The notes under the pieces: generated by a model
Databases searched by the model: none
The model's input: the letters and a program-made list of their open reading frames with translations, nothing else
What the model was told of the DNA's origin: nothing
Shown here: one piece after another, positions 24,636-32,771 of the stretch
Numbering within the stretch: position 1 is the stretch's first letter
Layout: every line of letters begins with the position of its first letter
Program-made: the position numbers and the translations under genes
NCBI RefSeq assembly: GCF_000737695.1
Contig: NZ_JPRM01000028.1
Span: forward strand, 1 to 64,000
Length of the DNA: 64,000 nt
Source: Flavobacterium hydatis
GTDB taxonomy: Bacteria > Bacteroidota > Bacteroidia > Flavobacteriales > Flavobacteriaceae
Direction of reading: 5' to 3'

Positions 24636-27600
24636 ATGGATAAAAAAATATTCTCCTTTTTGTTTTCTACACGATTAATGGCTGTCCTTTTTTTAACATT
24701 TGCAATTGCAATGGGAGTCGGGACCTTTATAGAAAGTAAATACAATACCGATACCGCTAGAATTTTTATATACAACTCTTGGTGGTTTGAGGTAATCATG
24801 GTCTTTTTCTTAATCAATTTCTTCGGAAACATAAAAAGATATCAATTACACAAAAAAGAAAAATGGGCTACATTAATGGTGCATTTAGCTTTTATATTCA
24901 TCCTTTTAGGAGCATTCATAACACGTTATATTAGTTACGAAGGAATGATGCCAATACGCGAAGGAGCTGCTGAAAACCAAATATATTCAGATAAAACATT
25001 CATAACCATTTTTGCCGATGGAGAGTACAAAGGCGAGATGAAACGCCGTGTTTTCGAGAAAAGTTTACTATTATCTCCAGTTGCCGATAACGATTTTAGC
25101 ATTTCAGGTAAATTCAACGAAACTCCATTTGAAGTAGAGTACAAGGATTTTATCATGGGAGCTAAGGAAGTTATAAAACCAGATCCTAGCGGAATCGTAT
25201 ACTTAAAATTAGTTGAAGCTGGTGAAGGCGGGCGAGAAGAACATTTCCTTAAAGATGGAGAAGTTCAAAACATACACAATGTTCTGTTTGCATTAAATAA
25301 ACCTACAGACGGAGCAATTAATATTAATACAACAGGCGAAACCTATACGATACAAACCCCTTTTGAAGGAGATTTTATGCGTATGGCCGATAAACTAAAA
25401 GGAAAAGTAACCAAGGATAATGTACAGTCATTAATGATGCGTTCATTGTATAGTATTGGCGATATCCGAATTGTTTTCCCAGATCCAGCTGTAAAAGGAG
25501 TTATTGCTTACGAATCTAATAATGATTATAAAGCCAAAACTCACGAAGATGCTTTGATAGTAAAATTAAAAGCCGAAGGGCAAGAAAAAGAAGTAACATT
25601 ATTAGGATCTAAAGGTAAAATTGGAGACTTTAAAACAGTTAAAATCGGAAATATCGATTACACATTCTTCTACGGAAGTAAAGCTTATGTATTACCATTT
25701 AAGGTTAAACTGAATGATTTTATTGCTCAGAAATACCCAGGAACAGAGAAAAGTTACTCTTCATTCGAAAGTAAGGTAACCGTTATAGATTCTAATAAAA
25801 CATTCGACGCTAGAATTTACATGAACCACGTATTAGATTACAGAGGATATAGATTCTTCCAATCTTCATTTGATCCAGACGAAAAAGGAACAGTATTATC
25901 TGTAAATCACGATTTCTGGGGAACATCTATAACTTATTTAGGATACTTTATGTTGTTCTTCGGGTTAATGGCAATCATGTTTACTAAACATTCTCGTTTT
26001 GCCGACTTAAAACGCAAGCTAGAAGTGGTTAAAAATAAAAAAGCAAAACTAATTACTATTTTAGTATTAATGTTGAGCTTTAACGGATTTGCACAAGAGC
26101 AACATGACCATGATCATGACCACGATCACGATCATGCAGCACATAGTACAGATCCTAATCATGACCATGAGAAAGATCACAAACACGATCACGCACCACA
26201 AAGCAAAGATCCAAACAATCATGCAAATCACGTTACGAGACCGCCAAGTCAGAAACAACTTGATTCATTAATCAATATTTATAAAGCGCCAGAAGCACAC
26301 GCTGCCAAATTTGGACGTTTAATTATTCAGGATGCAGGCGGAAGAATGAAGCCTATTAATACTTTCTCGTCAGAATTATTGAGAAAAGTAAGCCACAGTG
26401 ATAAATATAACGGAATGAACTCAGACCAAGTATTCTTGTCAATGACACAATATGCTCAGGTTTGGATAGAAATTCCGATTATATACATAAAATCAGGAAA
26501 TGATAGTATCCGTAAAATTATCGGAATTGATAAAGATGCAGGATTTGCTCCTTTTATTAAGTTTTTTGACGAAAAAGGAAACTATAAATTATCACCTTAT
26601 TTAGATGCAGCTTACAAAGCAGCAAATCCAAATCAGTTTGAAAAAGATTTTATCGAAACCGATAAAAAAGTAAACTTAATGGAATCGGCTTTAAGTGGAA
26701 GCATCTTAAAGATATTCCCAGTGCCAAATGATCCAAACAACAAATGGATTTCATACTTAGAGATAAGCAATGCAGGTCTAAAAGGAATGGACGAAACGTA
26801 TGTAAAGCAAATACTACCAATGTATTTTGCAGCTTTAAACAACGCATCTATAACCAAAGATTTTAAGCAAGCCGATGAATTACTAGAAAGTATCAATGGA
26901 TTCCAAAAGAAGTTTGGAAGCAAAGTACGACCAAGCGAAGAGAAAATCACATCAGAGATATTGTATAACAAATACGATGTGTTTAAGAACCTATCATATT
27001 GGTATATTACAGCTTCAATCCTGATGCTTATTTTTACAATACTTAATATATTCTTCGAGAAAAAATCGTTAAGAATAACGGTTAATGTTTTCCATGTAAT
27101 TATTGGAGTCTTATTTGGGTTGCATACATTAGGATTAATAGCGCGTTGGTACATATCAGGTCACGCACCATGGAGTAATGCTTACGAGTCTATAATATAT
27201 GTAGCTTGGGCAACAATGTTCTTCGGGTTGGCTTTTGATAGAAAATCTAAACTTACCGTAGCATCATCAGCATTTGTAACAGCAATGATATTAATGGCGG
27301 CATACATGAACTGGATTGACCCAGAAATAGCCAATTTGCAGCCAGTTCTTAACTCATACTGGTTAATGATACACGTAGCAGTAATTGTTGCTAGTTACGG
27401 GCCATTTGCATTAGGAATGATATTAGGATTTGTATCGTTGGTATTAATATTCTTTACCAATAAGAACAACAAAGCCAAGATGGATTTAAACATTCAGGAA
27501 ATCACATACATCAACGAGATGGCACTAACCATCGGATTGATAATGTTAACCATCGGAAACTTCCTAGGAGGACAATGGGCCAACGAAAGTTGGGGACGTT

Positions 27601-27899
27601 ACTGGGGATGGGATCCAAAAGAAACTTGGGCATTAATTAGTATCATGATATACGCATTTGTAATTCACGCTCGTTTTGTACCAGCTCTACGCGGAAAATG
27701 GATATTTAACCTAATGAGTATGTTTGCGTTTATTTCAATCCTATTTACGTATTACGGAGTAAACTTCCACTTAGTAGGATTACACTCATACGCAAGCGGA
27801 GAAGCACATTCATTAGATTGGATTTGGTATTCATTAGGAACAATCACCTTAATAGGAGCTGTGACTTACCCAAAATACCGCAAGTATTATAAAAAATAA
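24636..27899 (+). CDS. ccsBA: Cytochrome c biogenesis protein CcsBA (ResB-CcsA fusion)
   Basis: With the start at MDKKIFSFLF this is a 1087-residue fusion. The N-terminal half is ResB/CcsB-like: membrane segments at the start (ALMGVGTFIESKYNTDTAR-like), a large periplasmic domain, and a third helix near 425-450. The C-terminal half is CcsA, with the tryptophan-rich haem motif WGRYWGWDPKETWAL near residue 985 and conserved histidines (HVAVIVASY, HLVGLHSYASG). It exports haem and attaches it to apocytochromes c (System II). A His/Asp-rich stretch (about 488-535, with HDHDHDHDHDH) lies in the linker between the halves, just after a hydrophobic, signal-like segment. Confidence 0.9.
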   Translation: MDKKIFSFLFSTRLMAVLFLTFAIAMGVGTFIESKYNTDTARIFIYNSWWFEVIMVFFLINFFGNIKRYQLHKKEKWATLMVHLAFIFILLGAFITRYISYEGMMPIREGAAENQIYSDKTFITIFADGEYKGEMKRRVFEKSLLLSPVADNDFSISGKFNETPFEVEYKDFIMGAKEVIKPDPSGIVYLKLVEAGEGGREEHFLKDGEVQNIHNVLFALNKPTDGAININTTGETYTIQTPFEGDFMRMADKLKGKVTKDNVQSLMMRSLYSIGDIRIVFPDPAVKGVIAYESNNDYKAKTHEDALIVKLKAEGQEKEVTLLGSKGKIGDFKTVKIGNIDYTFFYGSKAYVLPFKVKLNDFIAQKYPGTEKSYSSFESKVTVIDSNKTFDARIYMNHVLDYRGYRFFQSSFDPDEKGTVLSVNHDFWGTSITYLGYFMLFFGLMAIMFTKHSRFADLKRKLEVVKNKKAKLITILVLMLSFNGFAQEQHDHDHDHDHDHAAHSTDPNHDHEKDHKHDHAPQSKDPNNHANHVTRPPSQKQLDSLINIYKAPEAHAAKFGRLIIQDAGGRMKPINTFSSELLRKVSHSDKYNGMNSDQVFLSMTQYAQVWIEIPIIYIKSGNDSIRKIIGIDKDAGFAPFIKFFDEKGNYKLSPYLDAAYKAANPNQFEKDFIETDKKVNLMESALSGSILKIFPVPNDPNNKWISYLEISNAGLKGMDETYVKQILPMYFAALNNASITKDFKQADELLESINGFQKKFGSKVRPSEEKITSEILYNKYDVFKNLSYWYITASILMLIFTILNIFFEKKSLRITVNVFHVIIGVLFGLHTLGLIARWYISGHAPWSNAYESIIYVAWATMFFGLAFDRKSKLTVASSAFVTAMILMAAYMNWIDPEIANLQPVLNSYWLMIHVAVIVASYGPFALGMILGFVSLVLIFFTNKNNKAKMDLNIQEITYINEMALTIGLIMLTIGNFLGGQWANESWGRYWGWDPKETWALISIMIYAFVIHARFVPALRGKWIFNLMSMFAFISILFTYYGVNFHLVGLHSYASGEAHSLDWIWYSLGTITLIGAVTYPKYRKYYKK

Positions 27900-27916
27900 A
27901 AATTATTAATTCACAT

Positions 27917-27948
27917 AAAAGGTTCAACTGCAAAGTTGAACCTTTTTT
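27917..27948 (+). terminator. Terminator after ccsBA
   Basis: AAAAGGTTCAACT and AGTTGAACCTTTT form a 13-bp stem with a T-run after it, 18 bases past the stop codon. Confidence 0.85.
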
Positions 27949-28030
27949 TATTTGGAATTTTCCTTAGTAGCAGTACAGCTTTGCGGTAAATAAAAACTTA
28001 GAACCTTAGTATCTTTATTTCTGAAATTAG

Positions 28031-28107
28031 TAGCTATTTCCTGCTGTCCACTATATCTTTTTATTTTTAAAGAAAAAATAAAAAGGATGCCGTTCCCATC
28101 AGGGCTA
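28031..28107 (+). repeat. Covarying-hairpin dispersed element, copy B
   Basis: The outer blocks AGCTATTTCCTGCTGTCCAC and GGATGCCGTTCCCATCAGGG match copy A at 8335-8424. The stem here is TTTTTATTTTT / AAAAAATAAAAA around an AAAG loop, unrelated in sequence to the stem of copy A but equally paired. Confidence 0.8.
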
Positions 28108-28332
28108 GGACATTCGTTTTCATGATAAAACAATCAATATAAATCTGCTCAATCAGCCAAATCTGCGAGAGTCATTGAGAAAGAGACTTCAGCGATAGTA
28201 AAAGGAAGTCGTAATAGTTCTCCAAACTGTGTAGAGTTACGAGAGGAGACCCTTCCTCTATCAGGGTTGACAAGATTGAGAGATGCTGTGCTAAAACTAG
28301 CTGTAAAAGAGTATAAGGATTTTAAACCCAAA

Positions 28333-28380
28333 CTAAGCAACCTTAGAACCTTTGCAAATCAGAACCTTAGTACCTTTAAG
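28333..28380 (-). repeat. AAGGTACTAAGGTTC-type repeat encoding the ACR3 C-terminus
   Basis: On the minus strand it reads AAAGGTACTAAGGTTCTG, then GCAAAGGTTCTAAGGTTGCT and the stop. The same units occur at 30962-31044, 32129-32297 and in the leaders at 3780-3825 and 18966-19030. Confidence 0.75.
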
Positions 28381-29436
28381 AAAAAGAACTTTTCTGAACC
28401 AAAAAGCAACATTAACCAAAGCAATTAAAGCAGGAACTTCGACCAATGGACCAATTACGCCAGTAAAAGCTTGTCCGCTATTGATTCCGAAAACCCCAAT
28501 TGCGACAGCAATCGCAAGTTCAAAATTGTTTCCAGTTGCCGTAAATGCAATTGCAGTAGCTTTAGAATAATCCGCACCAAAATATTTCCCTGCCAAAAAG
28601 CTAATTACAAACATTATAACAAAATAAAGTACAAGCGGAATGGCAATTCGTATAACATCCATTGGGATTTGTACAATTAATTCCCCCTTTAGGCTAAACA
28701 TGATTAAGATGGTAAAAAGTAAAGCAATCAATGTAATAGGAGAGATTGCAGGTATGTATTTGTTCTCAAACCAAGTGATACCTTTTAGCTTAATAAGAAT
28801 GTAACGGCTACCAATGCCAAGCGCAAAAGGAATACCCAAATAAATACCAACGCTTTCGGCAATTTGACCAATGGATATGTTTACATTAAAGCCAGTATAT
28901 CCAAAATAAGGAGGTAAAACAGTAATAAAAAACCAAGCATAAACACTATAAAGCAAAACCTGAAAAATACTGTTCAACGCAATTAAACCAGCGGCATATT
29001 CACGGTTTCCATCGGCAAGGTCATTCCATACAACAACCATTGCAATACATCGGGCTAAACCTATTAAGATTAAACCAATCATATATTCAGGATAGCCATT
29101 TAAGAATAATAATGCCAAACCAAACATTAAAAAAGGGCCTATAATCCAGTTAAGAAAAAGAGAAGCACCCAATACACGAGTGTTTTTAAAAACCTCACCC
29201 ATAAGTTCATACTTAACTTTTGCTAGCGGAGGGTACATCATTAATATCAATCCAATTGCAAGCGGAATATTGGTAGTTCCGCTCGAGAAAGAATTGATAA
29301 AACCTCCGCTAGACGGAACAAAATAACCAATTGAAACCCCAATTGCCATAGCAAGAAAAATCCAAAGCGTTAAAAAACGGTCAAGAAAACCCAACTTTTT
29401 TCTTTCAACAGTTGGAGCGCAAGTATTTGCAGACAT
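28333..29436 (-). CDS. acr3: ACR3-family arsenite efflux permease
   Basis: The 367-residue protein has ten hydrophobic segments and ACR3 features: FLDRFLTLWIFLAMAIGVSIGY at the start, NWIIGPFLMFGLALLFL, IGLARCIAMVVVWNDLADGN with the conserved cysteine, and AIAFTATGNNFELAIAVAIGVFG. It exports arsenite using the proton gradient. It begins 1 base after the phosphatase stop. The last 16 residues (from FLKGTKVL to the stop) are encoded by a dispersed AAGGTACTAAGGTTC-type repeat, so the C-terminus is probably not ancestral. Confidence 0.9.
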   Translation of the reverse strand: MSANTCAPTVERKKLGFLDRFLTLWIFLAMAIGVSIGYFVPSSGGFINSFSSGTTNIPLAIGLILMMYPPLAKVKYELMGEVFKNTRVLGASLFLNWIIGPFLMFGLALLFLNGYPEYMIGLILIGLARCIAMVVVWNDLADGNREYAAGLIALNSIFQVLLYSVYAWFFITVLPPYFGYTGFNVNISIGQIAESVGIYLGIPFALGIGSRYILIKLKGITWFENKYIPAISPITLIALLFTILIMFSLKGELIVQIPMDVIRIAIPLVLYFVIMFVISFLAGKYFGADYSKATAIAFTATGNNFELAIAVAIGVFGINSGQAFTGVIGPLVEVPALIALVNVAFWFRKVLFLKGTKVLICKGSKVA

Positions 29437-29437
29437 A

Positions 29438-30058
29438 TTATTTGTTTATTTGCGAGAAAACATAAAACATTTCGGTGGCAATTTGTAAACTACGTTCCTG
29501 ATATTTCTCGAGTTGTAAAGGTGTATTATCAAATGCTTTAGGATCATCGTACGTAATCGGAATACGTTTTTCTGCACCAGCAATAAATGGACAATCGCCA
29601 TCAGCTTGCGAGCACGTCATGATAGCTGCAAATTTGCTTACAGGATTAAAACTAGCATCAAATGATTTAGAAAATCCAATAATAGGATGCTCATTCGATG
29701 CAAATTTTATGGAATAAACCGGATTTTTACCTTCCGAAATAGTTTCGATTGTAAAACCCGAATCTTCCAAGGTTTTAGCCACGACAGGGAATAAAGCAGT
29801 TGCTTCCGTTCCACCCGAATAGCAAGAAACATTTTTTATATCAAAATGTGCTGCTGCAGTCTGCGCCCAAACTTGCGCCAGATGACTTCTTCTCGAATTA
29901 TGGGTACAAATAAAATTAAGTCTAATTTCTTGTAGCGTATTTACTCTATCTTGCACATAAACAATTAAAGGCAATAAAATACGCTTTCGTTCGTCAGTAA
30001 TAGTTTTAAAATTAAAAGAACGAATAATGTTTTCGATTTCTGGAAATAGTAAGCTCAT
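29438..30058 (-). CDS. arsC: Arsenate reductase of low-molecular-weight phosphatase type
   Basis: The 206-residue protein has a helical N-terminal extension (1-45) and then the C-x5-R-S phosphatase loop CTHNSRRS (C51-S58). Further blocks include VWAQTAAAHF, CYSGGTEATALFPV, and the catalytic aspartate region ITYDDPKAFDN. In arsenic operons such proteins reduce arsenate to arsenite for export, or act as a phosphatase-like partner. It lies between DUF6428 and ACR3, 19 bases and 1 base away, supporting the arsenic role. A tyrosine phosphatase activity cannot be excluded. Confidence 0.8.
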   Translation of the reverse strand: MSLLFPEIENIIRSFNFKTITDERKRILLPLIVYVQDRVNTLQEIRLNFICTHNSRRSHLAQVWAQTAAAHFDIKNVSCYSGGTEATALFPVVAKTLEDSGFTIETISEGKNPVYSIKFASNEHPIIGFSKSFDASFNPVSKFAAIMTCSQADGDCPFIAGAEKRIPITYDDPKAFDNTPLQLEKYQERSLQIATEMFYVFSQINK

Positions 30059-30077
30059 ATTTTAAGAGATACAAAAA

Positions 30078-30548
30078 CTAGCAACAACTACCGCCCGGAG
30101 TACAAGAACTAGATTGATTTGATATATCCGAAAGGCGAACCTTAGGTTTTTCAGACGGAATTCCGCATTGATCCAGAGCAAGGCAAGCCGTTTGTTTATT
30201 TAGTAAAACAAAATCTTTACCGTTAAAACTTAAATCATATTTACCGATAGTAGTATCTTGATATTCAACTTCAATTTCAAAATCTTCGATACCCAAAACC
30301 TTTTCCGAAAGTTCGATGATATGAACCAGTTTTTGAGGTTTCAATCTATGTTCATAATCATTGGCGTCCCAAAGCTGAAAGTTTACAACCGTTTCCTTAC
30401 GCACAGTACCGCCACAATCGATAAAGTTTTTGGTAATTAAACCAACTTCTGTTACGTGAAAATATTCGGGTACAAAAGTCCCATTTGGAAGCTGGAAATT
30501 AATAGCTTCAACTGTTTTTAAAATGTTTTTAATTTCTGAAAGTTTCAT
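30078..30548 (-). CDS. DUF6428 protein with Cys-rich tail, arsenic operon
   Basis: The 156-residue soluble protein resembles DUF6428 proteins encoded in Bacteroidetes arsenic operons. Visible features are PNGTFVPEYFHVTEVG, CGGTVRKETVVNFQLWDANDYEHRL, and KQTACLALDQCGIP. It ends SSSCTPGGSCC, three cysteines that could bind As(III) or another soft metal. It lies 19 bases after arsR and 19 bases before the phosphatase gene. The function is unknown; a metallochaperone or sensor role is inference from the tail and the operon. Confidence 0.75.
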   Translation of the reverse strand: MKLSEIKNILKTVEAINFQLPNGTFVPEYFHVTEVGLITKNFIDCGGTVRKETVVNFQLWDANDYEHRLKPQKLVHIIELSEKVLGIEDFEIEVEYQDTTIGKYDLSFNGKDFVLLNKQTACLALDQCGIPSEKPKVRLSDISNQSSSCTPGGSCC

Positions 30549-30567
30549 AATTTTTATTTTTTAATAT

Positions 30568-30900
30568 TTAGCAACATTCATTATTTCTTCTCTCCAAATG
30601 CGTTTCAACATGTTGGAAAAAGACTTTAATTTTTTCAAATCCCAATTCATTAATACAATAACAAATAGCGTTTCCTTCGATATTCCCTTTTATTAATCCC
30701 GCATTTTTAAGCTCTTTAAGATGCTGAGAAACCGTAGGCTGAGAAAGAGGTAATTCGTTTACGATATCACCACAAATACATGCATTTACCTTCAGTAAGT
30801 ATTCTATAATGGCAATTCTTGCAGGATGACCTAATGCTTTTGCCAGAATAGCAAGTTCGTTTTGGTTGTCAGTAAAGAAATCTGTTTTAGTTGCTCCCAT
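30568..30900 (-). CDS. arsR: ArsR/SmtB family arsenic-responsive repressor
   Basis: The 110-residue winged-helix protein has ALGHPARIAIIEYL, the metal-sensing NACICGDIV (C41 and C43 in the DNA-binding helix, as in ArsR ELCVCDL) and the recognition helix LSQPTVSQHLKELKNAGLI. The C-terminus adds ERRNNECC. ArsR releases DNA when As(III) binds the cysteines. The start at MGATKTDFF (30900) is preferred to an upstream in-frame TTG because that lies within the likely operator. First gene of the ars operon. Confidence 0.9.
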   Translation of the reverse strand: MGATKTDFFTDNQNELAILAKALGHPARIAIIEYLLKVNACICGDIVNELPLSQPTVSQHLKELKNAGLIKGNIEGNAICYCINELGFEKIKVFFQHVETHLERRNNECC

Positions 30901-30913
30901 TGTTATATTTTTA

Positions 30914-30931
30914 TATTGCAATATTACGATA
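30914..30931. promoter_or_regulatory. Probable ArsR operator
   Basis: TATTGCAAT-ATTACGATA is an imperfect inverted repeat (7 of 9 arm bases match), 13 bases ahead of the arsR start. Its position and symmetry fit an autoregulatory ArsR site. Confidence 0.5.
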
Positions 30932-31387
30932 TAGATTTTTATGAAAAAAGAAATTTATATTTTTTTTAAGGGACTAAGGTTTTATTAAAAGGGACTGAGG
31001 TGCTAAGAGGCAAAGGTTCAAAGGTTTCTTAGTTTGTGTAAAAAGAAATCCGTTTTTATCCGCGTTTTTGTCTAAGCAAATCCGTTTAATCTGTTTGTAA
31101 AAAAAAGAGCAAGTAGCTCCATAAACTATATCGAGCTACTTAATGAGGTCTTCTTGTGTTTAGATGACAATATTGCGACTTTTTTTACGTGTGAAATTAA
31201 CCATAAAGAACTCAATCCCAAAACTTCGGGAGACGCAGAGGTTTTAATTTTAATCCTAAAAAAGCAATCGCAGTGATCTATGGCTAGGAATAAATTCTGA
31301 ATTAAGTATTTTTGTGAATAGATAATGAAAATCATTTTTTGCAGATAAATGCAAGTAATTGATTAAGAACTTAAGCTAAGCAAAACG
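30932..31387. other. Intergenic region upstream of arsR and SUKH gene
   Basis: This stretch carries an ACTAAGG/AAAGGTTC repeat block (30962-31044) and the left inverted repeat flanking the SUKH gene (31045-31093). The rest (31094-31380) includes a 69-codon minus-strand frame with no protein-like pattern. I see no gene. Confidence 0.55.
31045..31093. repeat. Left inverted repeat flanking SUKH gene
   Basis: GAAATCCGTTTTTATCCGCG... (49 bases) matches the reverse complement of 32074-32122 at 45 of 49 positions. A related but rearranged unit lies at 61853-61980. Confidence 0.8.
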
Positions 31388-32041
31388 ATGATAAAACAAA
31401 CTGCCGAAAAATTATTAGGACGTTCATTAACAAATAATGATGGATTTGAAGTGAAAATAATTGAAAATGCAGAAACTAGACTGGGGCAAGAAATACCAAA
31501 ACTACTGAAAGAGTTCTATATTACGGTAGGTAAATTAGATATTTTCATGTCTTCATTTCAGCGATTTATAAAACCTGAAGATTTGTTTTATGAAGATGAC
31601 AAATTAGTTTTTCTAGAAGAAAACCAAAAGGTTTGTTTCTGGGGAGTTGATAAAGAAAACAAAGAAGATAATCTTTTAGTCTATCAAGTTCAGAATATAG
31701 ACAATGCGGTATGGTATTCAGAAGAGATTTTACTTTCAGACTTTTTGCAAATGATAATGTACGGACAATGTGCAGAAGGAGGATATACTTTTTCTGGGGC
31801 AATATACGATATGGATAAGGATGAGTTATCAGAATTCATAGAAGAGATTACCACTAAGAATTGGCAAAAAGTAGTAGATCATAATAACTGGATTATTTAT
31901 GAAAATGACAGAAAGCTAATTTGGTATTTTACAGATGAAGATGGAAACTTATCTGAAGATTATCCTTTATTTGTTTCTACACAAACCAAAGAAGATTTTT
32001 TAGAGACGGAAGAAGAGTTTGGGTTCTCAGATTTAGATTAA
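31388..32041 (+). CDS. SMI1/KNR4 (SUKH) family protein
   Basis: The 217-residue soluble acidic protein has the SUKH pattern: ENAETRLGQEIPKLLKEFYITVGK at the start, then EDLFYEDDKLVFLEENQKVCFWGVD, NAVWYSEEILLSDFL and SGAIYDMDKDEL. The family includes immunity proteins of contact-dependent and other polymorphic toxins. No toxin gene is nearby, so it is an orphan. It is the only plus-strand gene between 28.3 and 34.1 kb and is bracketed by 49-bp inverted repeats, suggesting arrival as a unit. Confidence 0.72.
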   Translation: MIKQTAEKLLGRSLTNNDGFEVKIIENAETRLGQEIPKLLKEFYITVGKLDIFMSSFQRFIKPEDLFYEDDKLVFLEENQKVCFWGVDKENKEDNLLVYQVQNIDNAVWYSEEILLSDFLQMIMYGQCAEGGYTFSGAIYDMDKDELSEFIEEITTKNWQKVVDHNNWIIYENDRKLIWYFTDEDGNLSEDYPLFVSTQTKEDFLETEEEFGFSDLD

Positions 32042-32073
32042 AATATTTATTGCATATAAATCTTTTTTACACG

Positions 32074-32122
32074 CGGATTAAACGGATTCGCTTAGCCGAA
32101 AACGCGGATAAAAACGGATTTC
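32074..32122. repeat. Right inverted repeat flanking SUKH gene
   Basis: CGGATTAAACGGATTCGCTT... ends GGATTTC and pairs with the left copy at 31045-31093 with four differences. Confidence 0.8.
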
Positions 32123-32128
32123 TTTTTT

Positions 32129-32297
32129 AAAGGTTCTGAGGCTCTAAGTAGCAAAGGTTCAAAGTTGCTTAGTTTACGCATAAACCTTTGTGAACTTTGC
32201 GTAAAACCTTGCGCCCTTTGGGGTTAATTTTTTTTTTACACAAACTAAGCAACCTTTGAACCTTTGCCTCTTAGTCCCTTAGTGCCTCAGAACCTTT
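32129..32297. repeat. Long imperfect inverted repeat of AAGGTTC-type units
   Basis: The left arm (32129-32176, AAAGGTTCTGAGGCTCTAAG...) and the right arm (about 32238-32297, ...CCCTTAGTGCCTCAGAACC) pair over most of their length. The right arm overlaps the 3' end of the DoxX gene and provides its stop codon. Confidence 0.7.
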
Positions 32298-32666
32298 AAA
32301 AAAACCTTTTGGAAACATAATTGCTAATAAAACACAAATCAGTAAAAAGTTATATTCCATCCCATTTCTTCCACCACCTACAACAAACCATCCTTCCTGA
32401 AAATGAACTAAAATAATCCCCATAATAAGTACCAAAATAGTAACGATTGCAGCAAAGTTGATGTATTTATTGATGAGTAAAAGTACAGCAGCAACAATGT
32501 GTGATAATTTTATAGACCAAGCGAGGAATACGCCAAAAGGAGCAAAACCAATTTGGTTTAAATAGAGATTTCCAAAATCATTAATTCCATTGTCAAATAT
32601 TCCGAAAACGCTGTGAGTTAGTAAGATTATAGCAACTGCAACTCTTAAGATTAAAGTACTGTTCAT
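32271..32666 (-). CDS. DoxX family membrane protein
   Basis: The 131-residue protein has four membrane helices and the DoxX-type motif HFQEGWFVVGGGRNGMEYNFLLICV. DoxX proteins are small inner-membrane proteins linked to redox stress in some bacteria. The final residues (KGSEALRD) are encoded by a dispersed repeat, so the C-terminus may be acquired. It lies past the terminator of the sigma/anti-sigma pair and therefore needs its own promoter. Confidence 0.75.
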   Translation of the reverse strand: MNSTLILRVAVAIILLTHSVFGIFDNGINDFGNLYLNQIGFAPFGVFLAWSIKLSHIVAAVLLLINKYINFAAIVTILVLIMGIILVHFQEGWFVVGGGRNGMEYNFLLICVLLAIMFPKGFFKGSEALRD

Positions 32667-32714
32667 AAATTGAATTGGTTTAGTAATGGTTAGTTTAGAT
32701 TTTAAAAATAATAA

Positions 32715-32749
32715 AAAAACGCATATTAAATTGTTTTAATATGCGTTTT
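32715..32749 (-). terminator. Terminator of sigma/anti-sigma operon
   Basis: AAAACGCATATTAAA and TTTAATATGCGTTTT form a perfect stem around a short TTGTT loop, 22 bases past the anti-sigma stop codon. Confidence 0.85.
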
Positions 32750-32771
32750 AAATTTTATAAGAAGTTGAATT

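Larger units (their letters stand above)
27900..28332. other. Intergenic region rich in repeats
   Basis: The 433 bases hold the ccsBA terminator, an ACCTTAGTATCTTT unit near 28001, a copy of the covarying-hairpin element (28031-28107), and a stretch at 28140-28320 beginning AATCTGCTCAATCAGCC. That stretch has an open frame on the minus strand with no recognisable protein features. It is probably a repeat or decayed remnant rather than a gene. Confidence 0.5.

Noticed and set aside
26067..26271. Open frames opposite or out of frame with the His-rich part of CcsBA
   Set aside because: They are a product of repetitive codons inside an intact long gene.
31126..31335. 69-codon minus-strand open frame upstream of the SUKH gene
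   Set aside because: No start context, no recognisable features, and it lies in a repeat-rich gap.
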